A stretch of 64,000 nucleotides of DNA from Sphaerochaeta pleomorpha str. Grapes (GTDB lineage Bacteria > Spirochaetota > Spirochaetia > Sphaerochaetales > Sphaerochaetaceae), in assembly GCF_000236685.1 (NCBI RefSeq), contig NC_016633.1:2418001-2482000 (forward strand), in the 5' to 3' direction. This document shows, piece by piece, positions 8,218-15,496 of this stretch. The translations under genes and the position numbers were made by a program. The notes under the pieces were generated by a model, which saw only the letters and a list, made by a program, of their open reading frames with translations, had not been told where the DNA came from and ran no database searches. How positions within the stretch are numbered: the stretch's first letter is position 1; every line of letters begins with the position of its first letter.

Positions 8218-8344
8218 ACAACTCGATTTGTTGTACTAGCGGCAATAAATGGGCAAAATAATAAAAATCTACTAAAATAATCAAAACCATTACGTTGCGA
8301 TTTGTTGTATTTGCCCATACCATCAACAATGTTGCATATTGTTG
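8218..8344. promoter_or_regulatory. Repeat-rich intergenic control region upstream of the NCS2 permease
   Basis: The 275-bp divergent spacer contains a 12-bp direct repeat, CGATTTGTTGTA, at 8224-8235 and 8298-8309, spaced 74 bp apart. It also holds two inverted repeats: ACAAC/GTTGT (8218-8222 and 8230-8234) and CAACAAT/ATTGTTG (8324-8330 and 8338-8344). These share a TTGTTG/CAACAA core and look like sites for a DNA-binding regulator. No riboswitch consensus was recognised. No gene for a regulator adjoins. Confidence 0.4.
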
Positions 8345-8391
8345 CATCGAATAATCGGTCTGAAGGCCATGAGAAAAGAGGGTAGAGACAT

Positions 8392-9717
8392 ATGAATGAC
8401 AAAACCGCAGATATCAGTATTGATAATATTTTTTGCCTGGATGGCCGTGTGCCGTTGGGGAAAGCAATCCCTTTTGGGCTTCAACATGTGCTTGCAATGT
8501 TTGTGGCAAACCTGGTCCCCATCATCATTGTAGCAGGAGCGGCCAATCTATCGGTTGAACAGCGGAGTATGTTGATTCAGAATGCAATGTTCATTGCCGG
8601 AATAGGAACCATGGTCCAGTTATACCCTGTATGGCGTATCGGATCGCGCCTTCCTATGGTCATGGGAGTAAGTTTCACTTTCGTCTCCATCCTTTGCTAT
8701 GTAGGTGCTACCTATGGGTATGGTGCAGTAGTCGGATCTGTTATCGTTGGCGGCCTGTTTGAAGGAACCCTCGGGCTGTTTGCAAAATATTGGAGAAAAA
8801 TCATTTCCCCTATCGTTGCTGCCAGTGTAGTGACTGCCATCGGGTTCTCTTTGTTTGTAGTTGGTGCAAATTCCTTTGGAGGCGGGGTCGGCAGTGCAGA
8901 TTTTGGCTCCTCGCAAAACCTTATGGTCGCGACTGTTTCCTTGGTCAGTTGTCTGGCTTTCGGTTCCCTGGCAAAGGGGTTCTATAAGCAATTGTCCGTT
9001 CTTTTCGGTCTAGTGGTAGGATATGTACTTGCCATCATTCTGGGAATGGTAGACTTTTCACCCGTTTCCTCCAGCACCTTATTCTCTTTGCCCCATTTAT
9101 TGCCCTTTAAGCCGGTTTTTAATATAAGTGCTATTCTCACGACAGGAGTAATTTTTTTGGTTTCAGCCACTGAAACTATCGGTGACACTACTGCTATGGT
9201 TGCAATGGGCCTCGACCGCGATCCCAATGACCGTGAGATTTCCGGTTCCTTGGCCTGTGACGGTTTCTGCAGCACGGTTTCAGGTCTTTTTGGTTGTACC
9301 CCGATTACTTCCTTCAGTCAGAACGTCGGGCTGGTAGCCATGACTAAGGTCGTCAACCGCTTTACGTTGGGCACTGGTGCCCTCTGCATGATTATCGCAG
9401 GTTTGTTTCCGCCCATAGGGGCCTTCTTTGCAACGCTTCCCGATGCTGTTCTCGGTGGATGTACCATTATGCTATTCGGGCAGATTGTAGTCAGTGGTAT
9501 TCGAATGATCAGCAAATGCGGTTTTACCCAGCGAAATAATACCATTGTTGCCCTTTCTCTCTGCATCGGGCTTGGGTTTACCTCAGTTCCTGCTATTTTC
9601 TCGGTATTCCCGAAAATGGTGAGTGAAGTGTTGGCCAATAACAGTGTTGCCTTGGTCTTCGTCGTTTCCATTTTCCTCAATCTTGTATTGCCAAAGGACA
9701 TGGAACAGGGCAACTAG
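8392..9717 (+). CDS. Nucleobase:cation symporter-2 (xanthine/uracil permease family)
   Basis: 441 residues with 13-14 membrane segments. NCS2 (NAT) hallmarks are present: ATETIGDTTAM near residue 262, which carries the family's essential Glu, and the signature TSFSQNVGLVAMTKVVNR near 305-320. The spacing and the QNVG motif match purine (xanthine/urate) members better than UraA, but substrate assignment is uncertain. It imports purine bases by H+ or Na+ symport. The ATG has GAGGGT upstream. The gene is followed by a terminator-like hairpin at 9744-9784, so it is probably monocistronic, and it is likely controlled through the repeats at 8218-8344. Confidence 0.92.
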   Translation: MNDKTADISIDNIFCLDGRVPLGKAIPFGLQHVLAMFVANLVPIIIVAGAANLSVEQRSMLIQNAMFIAGIGTMVQLYPVWRIGSRLPMVMGVSFTFVSILCYVGATYGYGAVVGSVIVGGLFEGTLGLFAKYWRKIISPIVAASVVTAIGFSLFVVGANSFGGGVGSADFGSSQNLMVATVSLVSCLAFGSLAKGFYKQLSVLFGLVVGYVLAIILGMVDFSPVSSSTLFSLPHLLPFKPVFNISAILTTGVIFLVSATETIGDTTAMVAMGLDRDPNDREISGSLACDGFCSTVSGLFGCTPITSFSQNVGLVAMTKVVNRFTLGTGALCMIIAGLFPPIGAFFATLPDAVLGGCTIMLFGQIVVSGIRMISKCGFTQRNNTIVALSLCIGLGFTSVPAIFSVFPKMVSEVLANNSVALVFVVSIFLNLVLPKDMEQGN

Positions 9718-9743
9718 CAGTTATCGTCACAATGACAGGTATC

Positions 9744-9784
9744 AAGGGACTCCCGGCAACTTACTGCTTGGGGTCCTTTGTCTT
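9744..9784 (+). terminator. Rho-independent terminator after the NCS2 permease gene
   Basis: AAGGGACTCC (9744-9753) pairs with GGGGTCCTTT (9770-9779) with two G-U pairs, followed by TTTG and TCTTTG. It lies between the permease stop and the zinc operon promoter. Confidence 0.55.
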
Positions 9785-9811
9785 TGTATCCAACGGTCTT
9801 TTTCTGGTTTT

Positions 9812-9859
9812 TTGCAAACCACTTGCAAAAATTGGATTGCAATTGTATATTCAACTGCA
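9812..9859 (+). promoter_or_regulatory. znu operon promoter with a candidate Zur operator
   Basis: A -35 TTGCAA (9823-9828) and a -10 TATATT (9846-9851) are 17 bp apart. A 22-bp imperfect palindrome at 9838-9859, with arms TGCAATTG and CAACTGCA, covers the -10 and the predicted start (9 of 11 pairs match). Further TTGCAA copies lie at 9812 and 9837. Its place in front of zinc uptake genes with a Fur-family gene in the same operon makes a Zur box likely; the consensus in this group is not known to me. Confidence 0.6.
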
Positions 9860-9885
9860 CCTTCCGTTTTCCCTGAGGAGGAACC

Positions 9886-10800
9886 ATGAAAACCAAAACC
9901 CGTGTGGCCGTTACCTGTACCTTGGTACTTTTACTAACCCCACTTCTTTTTGCTTCTGGAAAAAATGAATCGAAATCGACTCTTAATAAACCTATCATAG
10001 CAGTCAGTATTCTCCCGCAGTCCTATTTTGTGCAGAGAATCGCAGGCCCTCTGGTTGATGTCGTCACGCTTGTTGGCCCAGGTCAGAGCCCCCATTCCTA
10101 TGAACCAGCCCCCTTGCAGATGGCCCAACTTGCCCAGGCCAGTTGCTGGATTCTTTCAAAGACTGACTTCGAGGTTTCCTTGCAGCCAAAGATTGCTTCC
10201 CTGTATCCGAATCTGAAAATGGTCGATGGGACTTTGGGGGTGGTTTTCCGGTTCCTTGAGAACCATGAGGAAGAAGGAGACGTCCATGTTTCGGCTACAG
10301 GGCTTGAAATTGACCGTCATTCCTGGCTTGGCCATCAGAATGCCCTCATTCTTTGCAGGCAAATCCTGGATACCCTTTTGGTTTTGCTCCCTGATGAGCA
10401 GGCTACCCTTGAAAAGAACTATGAGGCGTTTGTCGACGAAATCAATACAACCTTTGCAGAACTGAAAATATCCCTTGCTCCTTTGCGGGGAAGTACCGTT
10501 TTCGTGTATCATCCTTCCTTCGGGTATTTCTTCGATGAGTTCGGCATTACGCAGGAAGCGGTGGAAACCGGAGGCAAAGAGCCTACAGCCAAGGCGTTGA
10601 GTGAACTTATCGCAAAGGCCAAGGCCGAACAGGTGACATCAATCTTCGTACAGGCCCAATTTCCTGTACGTGCCGCAGATACCGTTGCAAAAGCTGTCGG
10701 GGCACAGGTTCTGGCTCTCGACCCGCTTAGTGAAGACTGGTTGGCCAATATTCGCAGTATGGGTGATGCCTTGTTGACCGCTTCTCAGCTCAAGAGGTAA
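9886..10800 (+). CDS. znuA: Zinc ABC transporter substrate-binding protein (ZnuA family)
   Basis: 304 residues. A signal peptide occupies residues 1-25 (VLLLTPLLFASG) without a lipobox Cys. The ZnuA/TroA fold follows, with metal-ligand histidines in SPHSYEPAP (near 67), RHSWLGH (near 144) and VYHPSFGYFFDEFG (near 207), and the final acidic ligand region near ALDPLSEDW. The His/acid loop before the second ligand (NHEEEGDVHV) is short compared with ZnuA of enterobacteria. It captures Zn2+ (possibly Mn2+) in the periplasm and hands it to the ZnuB/ZnuC channel encoded next. GAGGAGG precedes the ATG. It is the first gene of a four-gene operon. Confidence 0.93.
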   Translation: MKTKTRVAVTCTLVLLLTPLLFASGKNESKSTLNKPIIAVSILPQSYFVQRIAGPLVDVVTLVGPGQSPHSYEPAPLQMAQLAQASCWILSKTDFEVSLQPKIASLYPNLKMVDGTLGVVFRFLENHEEEGDVHVSATGLEIDRHSWLGHQNALILCRQILDTLLVLLPDEQATLEKNYEAFVDEINTTFAELKISLAPLRGSTVFVYHPSFGYFFDEFGITQEAVETGGKEPTAKALSELIAKAKAEQVTSIFVQAQFPVRAADTVAKAVGAQVLALDPLSEDWLANIRSMGDALLTASQLKR

Positions 10801-10809
10801 GGTATTCCT

Positions 10810-11646
10810 ATGAGTGAAAACAATCCAATGCCTGATGTTTCTTTGCCTGGGAAACCCCCTGTAGTGCTTCGGTTCTCGCAGGTAGGGTTTTCCTATGGAA
10901 ATCTTGCTGTGCTTGCAGGGGTCAATTTTCATATCCACGAAGGTGAGTTTATCGCCATGGTCGGTCCCAATGGTTCCGGTAAAACAACCCTGTTGAAATT
11001 ACTTTTAGGCCTGGAGCAACCTGACAGTGGCAGTATCAAGCTACTGGACGAAAGTCCGAAACATGCCAGGAACCAAATAGGGTATGTTCCCCAGCATGTA
11101 ACGTATGACCCTACCTTTCCGATTACCGTGCGAGAGGTAGTGTGCATGGGAAGGGTGCTCGCTACCTCCTATAAAAAGACAAAAGGTGATGATGAGGCAA
11201 CGATGCAGGCCCTGGCCCAGGTAGATCTCGCAGATGTGGCTGATAGACCCTATAGCGAGCTTTCGGGAGGCCAGCGCAGAAGGGTTTTGGTTGCCCGCGC
11301 CCTTGTGGCAAAACCTAGGATGTTGATCCTTGATGAACCTACGGCAAATATGGACAGCGAGAGTGAGATTCGTCTGTTCAAAACCTTGGGGAAACTCAAA
11401 GGGAAAACCACTATTCTCATTGTTACCCATGATATGAGTATGGTCTCTTCGCTTACCGACAGGGTTTTTTGTATCGGGGGCCATCATCCTTCAGGTAAAG
11501 GCAGAACTGTGGTCCAACATGTATTGGAACCGGTTTCCCATACTCCTGAAGATATATACGGGGGGAAGGTGATGAGGGTACTGCATGATGTCGAGATTCC
11601 TTCCGACACCTGCGAAAATCCGATACAAGGAGCAGGTGATGAATAG
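10810..11646 (+). CDS. znuC: Zinc ABC transporter ATP-binding protein
   Basis: 278 residues. Walker A GPNGSGKTTL lies near residue 56, the signature LSGGQRRRV near 155 and Walker B MLILDEPTANMD near 175, with a switch histidine in VTHDMSM. The N-terminus carries about 20 extra residues before the ATPase fold, and the C-terminus has a short extension after ICIGG-like FCIGGHHPSGK. It energises ZnuB. The start is 9 bp after znuA, and the 3' end overlaps znuB by 8 bp. Confidence 0.93.
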   Translation: MSENNPMPDVSLPGKPPVVLRFSQVGFSYGNLAVLAGVNFHIHEGEFIAMVGPNGSGKTTLLKLLLGLEQPDSGSIKLLDESPKHARNQIGYVPQHVTYDPTFPITVREVVCMGRVLATSYKKTKGDDEATMQALAQVDLADVADRPYSELSGGQRRRVLVARALVAKPRMLILDEPTANMDSESEIRLFKTLGKLKGKTTILIVTHDMSMVSSLTDRVFCIGGHHPSGKGRTVVQHVLEPVSHTPEDIYGGKVMRVLHDVEIPSDTCENPIQGAGDE

Positions 11647-12502
11647 TTTTCTCGGTTTCTTTTCTGCCTTGGTGAATCCTGATTTCCCGTTTTTGCGCAA
11701 TGCCTTGGTTGCCGGGTTCTTGTCCTCAGTGCTTTTTGGGGTCTTGGGGTCCATTGTTACGGTCAAACGTATTGCCGGTCTTGCAGGTGCTATCTCGCAT
11801 GCGGTACTCGGCGGCATCGGCATTGCACTCTATCTTTCGGCCACCGGTAAGGTTCCTGGTTTGCAGCCTATGGTGGGGGCAATTGTCTTTGCCGTTCTTG
11901 CCGCTGGGATTATCGGATTTGTTTCTTTGAAGGCAAAACAGCGTGAAGATACCGTTATCAATGCGATTTGGGCAATAGGAATGAGTATTGGGGTATTGTT
12001 TATGGCAAAAACTCCTGGATATACCGACCCTTCCAGTTATCTCTTTGGTAATATCCTCTTGATTTCCGAGCAAAATCTCATCATGTTGGCAGTTCTCGAC
12101 TGCATTGTGGTCTTCCTCTCCTGGCGGTTTTACCCCCAGATAGAGGCCTCCTCTTTCGATGAGGAGTTTGCCCAGGTAAGGGGAATTCCTACCCAGGCAG
12201 TGTTTTTGCTCATCTTGAGCACAACGGCCATTGCCGTCGTCCTTTTACAGACCTTCGTTGGGATTGTCATGGTCATTGCCATGCTTACCCTGCCTGCAGG
12301 GACTGCAGGATATTCGGCACGGGATCTTTCAGGGATGATGATATTGGGGACCATTTATGCGAGTTTGTTCTCGCTGGGAGGGCTTGCAACCGGATGGGCC
12401 CTCGATTTGCCGGTAGGTGCAATGGTCGTTGTTATTGCAGGGGCAGTCTTTTTAGGGACTGCAGTGGGAAAGATGCTGGTACAGCACAGGAGAAAATCCT
12501 GA
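11639..12502 (+). CDS. znuB: Zinc ABC transporter membrane permease
   Basis: 287 residues with eight or so membrane helices of the ABC-3 family (FLRNALVAGFLSSVLFGV, SHAVLGGIGIALYL, AMLTLPAGTAGY and others). The frame extends upstream to 11585, inside znuC, but the ATG at 11639 has AAGGAG just upstream and gives the normal N-terminus. The 8-bp overlap with znuC implies coupling. It forms the Zn2+ channel in the inner membrane. Confidence 0.94.
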   Translation: MNSFLGFFSALVNPDFPFLRNALVAGFLSSVLFGVLGSIVTVKRIAGLAGAISHAVLGGIGIALYLSATGKVPGLQPMVGAIVFAVLAAGIIGFVSLKAKQREDTVINAIWAIGMSIGVLFMAKTPGYTDPSSYLFGNILLISEQNLIMLAVLDCIVVFLSWRFYPQIEASSFDEEFAQVRGIPTQAVFLLILSTTAIAVVLLQTFVGIVMVIAMLTLPAGTAGYSARDLSGMMILGTIYASLFSLGGLATGWALDLPVGAMVVVIAGAVFLGTAVGKMLVQHRRKS

Positions 12503-12512
12503 AGGGGGTCCT

Positions 12513-12923
12513 ATGACCAAAGCAAGAATGGCTGTACTTGCCTTGCTTAGTGAGGCAACGAGACCGCTCTGTGCCTCAGAGATAGCAGGTCTGGTAGATA
12601 GCCAGTATGACTTGGCAACCATCTACCGCACGCTCCATTATCTGGAGGACCATGACTTTGCAGACTCCTTTATTCTCCATTGCAGTGTCCATGGTACCGA
12701 ACGGTATTATTCATCGATAGAGAAGGCTGGTGCTTGCCATCACCATTGGTTTCACTGTGAGCAGTGCCACAGGTTTATTGACCTGGGAGGGTGCAACCTT
12801 GAAAACCTGCTACGAACCTACGAAAAGGAAAACGGAATTGTCATAACCGACCATACATTCTTTCTTACCGGGATATGCCCTGAGTGTAATGCATCGAAAT
12901 TGGAAAGGATCACAGACATCTAA
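12513..12923 (+). CDS. Fur-family metalloregulator, probably Zur
   Basis: 136 residues. A winged helix is at residues 1-75 (YDLATIYRTLHYLED is the Fur recognition-helix region). A dimerisation domain follows with the HHHW(F)HCEQC metal and structural-zinc segment near 70-85 and the second CPEC pair near 129-132. Lying 10 bp behind znuB and ending the operon, it most likely senses zinc and represses znuACB and itself through the palindrome at 9838-9859. Fur or PerR specificity cannot be excluded from sequence alone, so no symbol is given. AAGGGGG precedes the ATG. A strong terminator follows. Confidence 0.88.
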   Translation: MTKARMAVLALLSEATRPLCASEIAGLVDSQYDLATIYRTLHYLEDHDFADSFILHCSVHGTERYYSSIEKAGACHHHWFHCEQCHRFIDLGGCNLENLLRTYEKENGIVITDHTFFLTGICPECNASKLERITDI

Positions 12924-12949
12924 ATCAATCGGCGTTCGACATAAAAAGA

Positions 12950-12986
12950 GGGTTGCATTCCACCATACGTGGAAGCAACCCTTTTT
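12950..12986 (+). terminator. Rho-independent terminator of the znu-fur operon
   Basis: GGGTTGC (12950-12956) pairs with GCAACCC (12975-12981). The inner TTCCAC/GTGGAA pair extends the stem, and TTTTT follows. It lies 27 bp past the fur stop. Confidence 0.88.
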
Positions 12987-13003
12987 GGCAATCAACAACA
13001 AAA

Positions 13004-13021
13004 GGACGGGGAGACCCCGCC
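13004..13021 (-). terminator. Rho-independent terminator of pckG
   Basis: On the minus strand GGCGGGG pairs with CCCCGTCC (one bulge) over a 3-nt loop, followed by TTTTGTTGTT. It lies 13 bp past the pckG stop and forms a back-to-back pair with the terminator at 12950. Confidence 0.7.
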
Positions 13022-13034
13022 TTTTGCCTTTACC

Positions 13035-14933
13035 TTAGAGAGAGAATTTGCCGGGTTCAATTTCGTCGCCGAACTTTGCCTTGGCTTTCTCGATTGTTGC
13101 AATTTCTTTTTCCCAAGCTTCAAAGATCGTGGAAGGACAATTGGCGTCCATTTTCTTGAAGTAAGCAATTGACCTCTGGAGTTTCTCGATCCACTTGGTA
13201 CAGCGGAACGTAAACTGGTAGGTGTATTCGCTAAGGGTATAATCCAAATCAAGGTACTTTTTGAACAGGACCTTCAAATCCTCATAGAGAGGGATTTTTC
13301 CGGTAGGTGTATCGAGAGCCTCATATTCACCGTGGATTCTTCCTTCAGCCCAGTGCAACCATACCTTCTTGGCAAGCTTGTCAGTGCAGAATTTACCTTC
13401 TTTGGTTCTCAAGAAGTAGTTGGTCGAGAAAACCTTGGGAGGATTTGCAACACTCTTTCCGAAGGCGATGTTGTTCATCGTATATTCGCCAAGAGGGTAG
13501 GATACGAAATCCATGTTTGCCATCGGGCTAGGATTCCTTACACCTTCCTTACCAAGGGTTGCAGAAGTGGTTTCTGATTCCAAGGTACAGGCCTTGATGA
13601 GGATACCGGCTTCCCAGGATGCTGACTCTTCAACAGGGACACAGGTGTCGCTATCGCGTCCGCCATAGAGGATACCGTCAACCTTAACACCCTTTTTAGC
13701 CTCGAAGCCTTCTTTGTCATAGTTTTCAAGGTAGTCGAGTCTCATGGTGTAACGGGAGTTTCCGTGTGCAACGGGAATCTTGTTCCCGGCAGCATCGGTC
13801 TTGCCCTCAAACCAGTCTGGACCGGAGTGGTTGTCACCCTTTTTGGGAGTGTCGAGTCCTGAGCCGAGCCAGTAGGGCTGGTTGTCCGGTCCACGAAGGA
13901 CGTTGGAGAAGATCAGTTCCTGCTCGCGCATGAGGTTTGCAAAAATTACGGGGTCATCTTCAGCATTGACGTCTTTGATGATACCGAAAATACCCTGTTC
14001 AACATTAACACCACGGAATTCACCGTCGATGTTCCTGAAATAGGCAATGTCGTCACCGACAATCTGTTCGCCGGGGATCATGGCTGTGGAGGTTTTTCCA
14101 CAGGCTGAGGGATAGGCACCTGCAAAGTAGGTCTTCCTTCCGGCTTCTTCATTCAGACAAGCCATGAGGAACATATGTTCGCAGAGCCAGCCTTCCTGTC
14201 CTGCCTTGTTGATAGCAAGACGCATGGAGTGCTTCTTCAGACCGACGGAGTTACCGGCATACTGGGCATTCATTGAATACACGATGTTATTCTGCTTGTC
14301 CATGTAGATCCTGCGCTTGTCAAGGTTCTTAGTACAACCGCGTTCATCGAGTTCCCCTGCGGAGTGGATGAACTTGAAGAAATTCTCGTCGTTGTCTTTC
14401 ATTGACTTGAAATGTTCATAGGCAGGTCTGTAAAGAATAGCCTCAGAATGGGCAACATACCACGAATCGGTAAACTGAACGCACGGGATGGTGAATTCGG
14501 AGAAAGCAGGACCTTCGCAGAAGAATTTCACAACGGCAGGTTTGCCAGCCATGATATTCTTGGAGATTCCCATGATTTCTTCTTTTCCAGCTTCATATTC
14601 AACAGAATTGAGACTTTTCATCTTCTCGAGATTCTCTTTGTATACCATGTATTTCGTGTTTACTTTGTCACGAGCCTGGTCCCCGTAGCCATCCCAGTGG
14701 ATAGTCTGTCCGTTCTTGGCAAGCTTGAACTCTTCACCGAGTTCCAGGGCCTGTGCCTTGATATACTCTTCATCTTCTTTACTGTCGTCACAGACATAGA
14801 TACTGGCGGGATTGCAGTGCTCAGCAAAAAGACCAACAAAATCAACAATCTTGTCGTTCCTGAGTGCCGTAAGTTTTTCATAACTTTTAGCATTCATTTT
14901 GCTTTTGAGTAACTCTGAATACTTGGAATCCAT
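13035..14933 (-). CDS. pckG: Phosphoenolpyruvate carboxykinase (GTP)
   Basis: 632 residues, the length of GTP-dependent PEPCK; the ATP-dependent form is nearer 530 and unrelated in detail. The P-loop and active-site cysteine lie in AGAYPSACGKTSTAM around residue 275, and downstream motifs GDDIAYFR, NPYWLGSGL-like QPYWLGSGLD and the C-terminal FRCTKWIEKLQRS region fit. It interconverts oxaloacetate + GTP and PEP + CO2 + GDP. In fermentative anaerobes it often runs towards oxaloacetate to feed succinate formation and gain GTP. AAAGGAG precedes the ATG. The gene is monocistronic, with a promoter at 14970-14998, an FNR/CRP-like box at 14945-14958 and its own terminator. Confidence 0.97.
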   Translation of the reverse strand: MDSKYSELLKSKMNAKSYEKLTALRNDKIVDFVGLFAEHCNPASIYVCDDSKEDEEYIKAQALELGEEFKLAKNGQTIHWDGYGDQARDKVNTKYMVYKENLEKMKSLNSVEYEAGKEEIMGISKNIMAGKPAVVKFFCEGPAFSEFTIPCVQFTDSWYVAHSEAILYRPAYEHFKSMKDNDENFFKFIHSAGELDERGCTKNLDKRRIYMDKQNNIVYSMNAQYAGNSVGLKKHSMRLAINKAGQEGWLCEHMFLMACLNEEAGRKTYFAGAYPSACGKTSTAMIPGEQIVGDDIAYFRNIDGEFRGVNVEQGIFGIIKDVNAEDDPVIFANLMREQELIFSNVLRGPDNQPYWLGSGLDTPKKGDNHSGPDWFEGKTDAAGNKIPVAHGNSRYTMRLDYLENYDKEGFEAKKGVKVDGILYGGRDSDTCVPVEESASWEAGILIKACTLESETTSATLGKEGVRNPSPMANMDFVSYPLGEYTMNNIAFGKSVANPPKVFSTNYFLRTKEGKFCTDKLAKKVWLHWAEGRIHGEYEALDTPTGKIPLYEDLKVLFKKYLDLDYTLSEYTYQFTFRCTKWIEKLQRSIAYFKKMDANCPSTIFEAWEKEIATIEKAKAKFGDEIEPGKFSL

Positions 14934-14944
14934 ATTTATCTCCT

Positions 14945-14958
14945 TTGATAAAAATCAA
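14945..14958. promoter_or_regulatory. Perfect FNR/CRP-family palindrome in the pckG 5' leader
   Basis: TTGAT-AAAA-ATCAA is an exact match to the FNR consensus TTGAT-N4-ATCAA. It lies between the predicted pckG transcription start (about 14963) and the ribosome site, a position that would repress rather than activate. No FNR/CRP-family gene is in the window. Confidence 0.6.
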
Positions 14959-14969
14959 GTTTGTGCCAA

Positions 14970-14998
14970 AGTATACCCCCATTCAAAAGGTGTCGCAA
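14970..14998 (-). promoter_or_regulatory. pckG promoter
   Basis: On the minus strand a -35 TTGCGA (14993-14998) and a -10 TATACT (14970-14975) are separated by 17 bp. This gives a leader of about 30 nt with AAAGGAG before the ATG. Confidence 0.7.
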
Positions 14999-15496
14999 GG
15001 GGGGTTGAATTCTTGGAAATCCCTATGCCGTAAAGGAAAGTATTTTTATCGGGCATCTGTTTTGCCCTTCTTGGCACAGCGAAGCCTGTAGGGAAAATCA
15101 GGAAGGGACGCTTGTCTTACCAGATGGGTATTTTTCAAAAAGTATAAAAAACATTCGATTTCTTAATCTCTGGCAAGGTTTTATGGAAAGAGGCTTTACC
15201 GGCCAATGTCTAAAATTGGGTAAAAAGGGAACCCTTCTTGCCGGTTGTTTTATGCATTTCCCTTAACAGTTGACCTCCCACTGTTTTGCAAATATAGTAA
15301 ATCTCATCATCTCTGAGCGTAGCAAAAAGCTTCTTTTAATCTAAAAAAAATAGATAAAAAAGTAGCGATTTTGGTTTGGGTTGAACAATTTCCCCCTATA
15401 AACCCTGCATTTGCAGTAGAAAAATATGGCAACGTGCTTTTCCTATAACCGGGTACACCTACCTTACCTCCATAAAAGGAACGGAAAATTATAGAA
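14999..15496. other. Intergenic region between pckG and the MATE gene
   Basis: About 500 bp without a convincing gene. The antisense reading frame over its right end continues into the MATE gene and is a shadow. The only clear signal is the promoter at 15270-15298. The leader from about 15305 to 15496 contains A-tracts and a small CTGCA/TGCAG hairpin near 15402, but no riboswitch class was recognised. Confidence 0.5.
15270..15298 (+). promoter_or_regulatory. Promoter of the MATE exporter gene
   Basis: A -35 TTGACC (15270-15275) and a -10 TATAGT (15293-15298) are spaced by 17 bp. The predicted start near 15305 leaves an unusually long leader of about 190 nt before the ATG. Confidence 0.65.

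Noticed and set aside
8117-8347. N-terminal extension of the gamma-carbonic-anhydrase gene to 8347
   Set aside because: The extra residues are not protein-like, cover the repeat-rich control region, and a good ribosome site precedes the ATG at 8116.
8218-8391. Purine riboswitch before the NCS2 permease
   Set aside because: No three-way-junction core of the purine class could be found; the repeats look like protein-binding sites.
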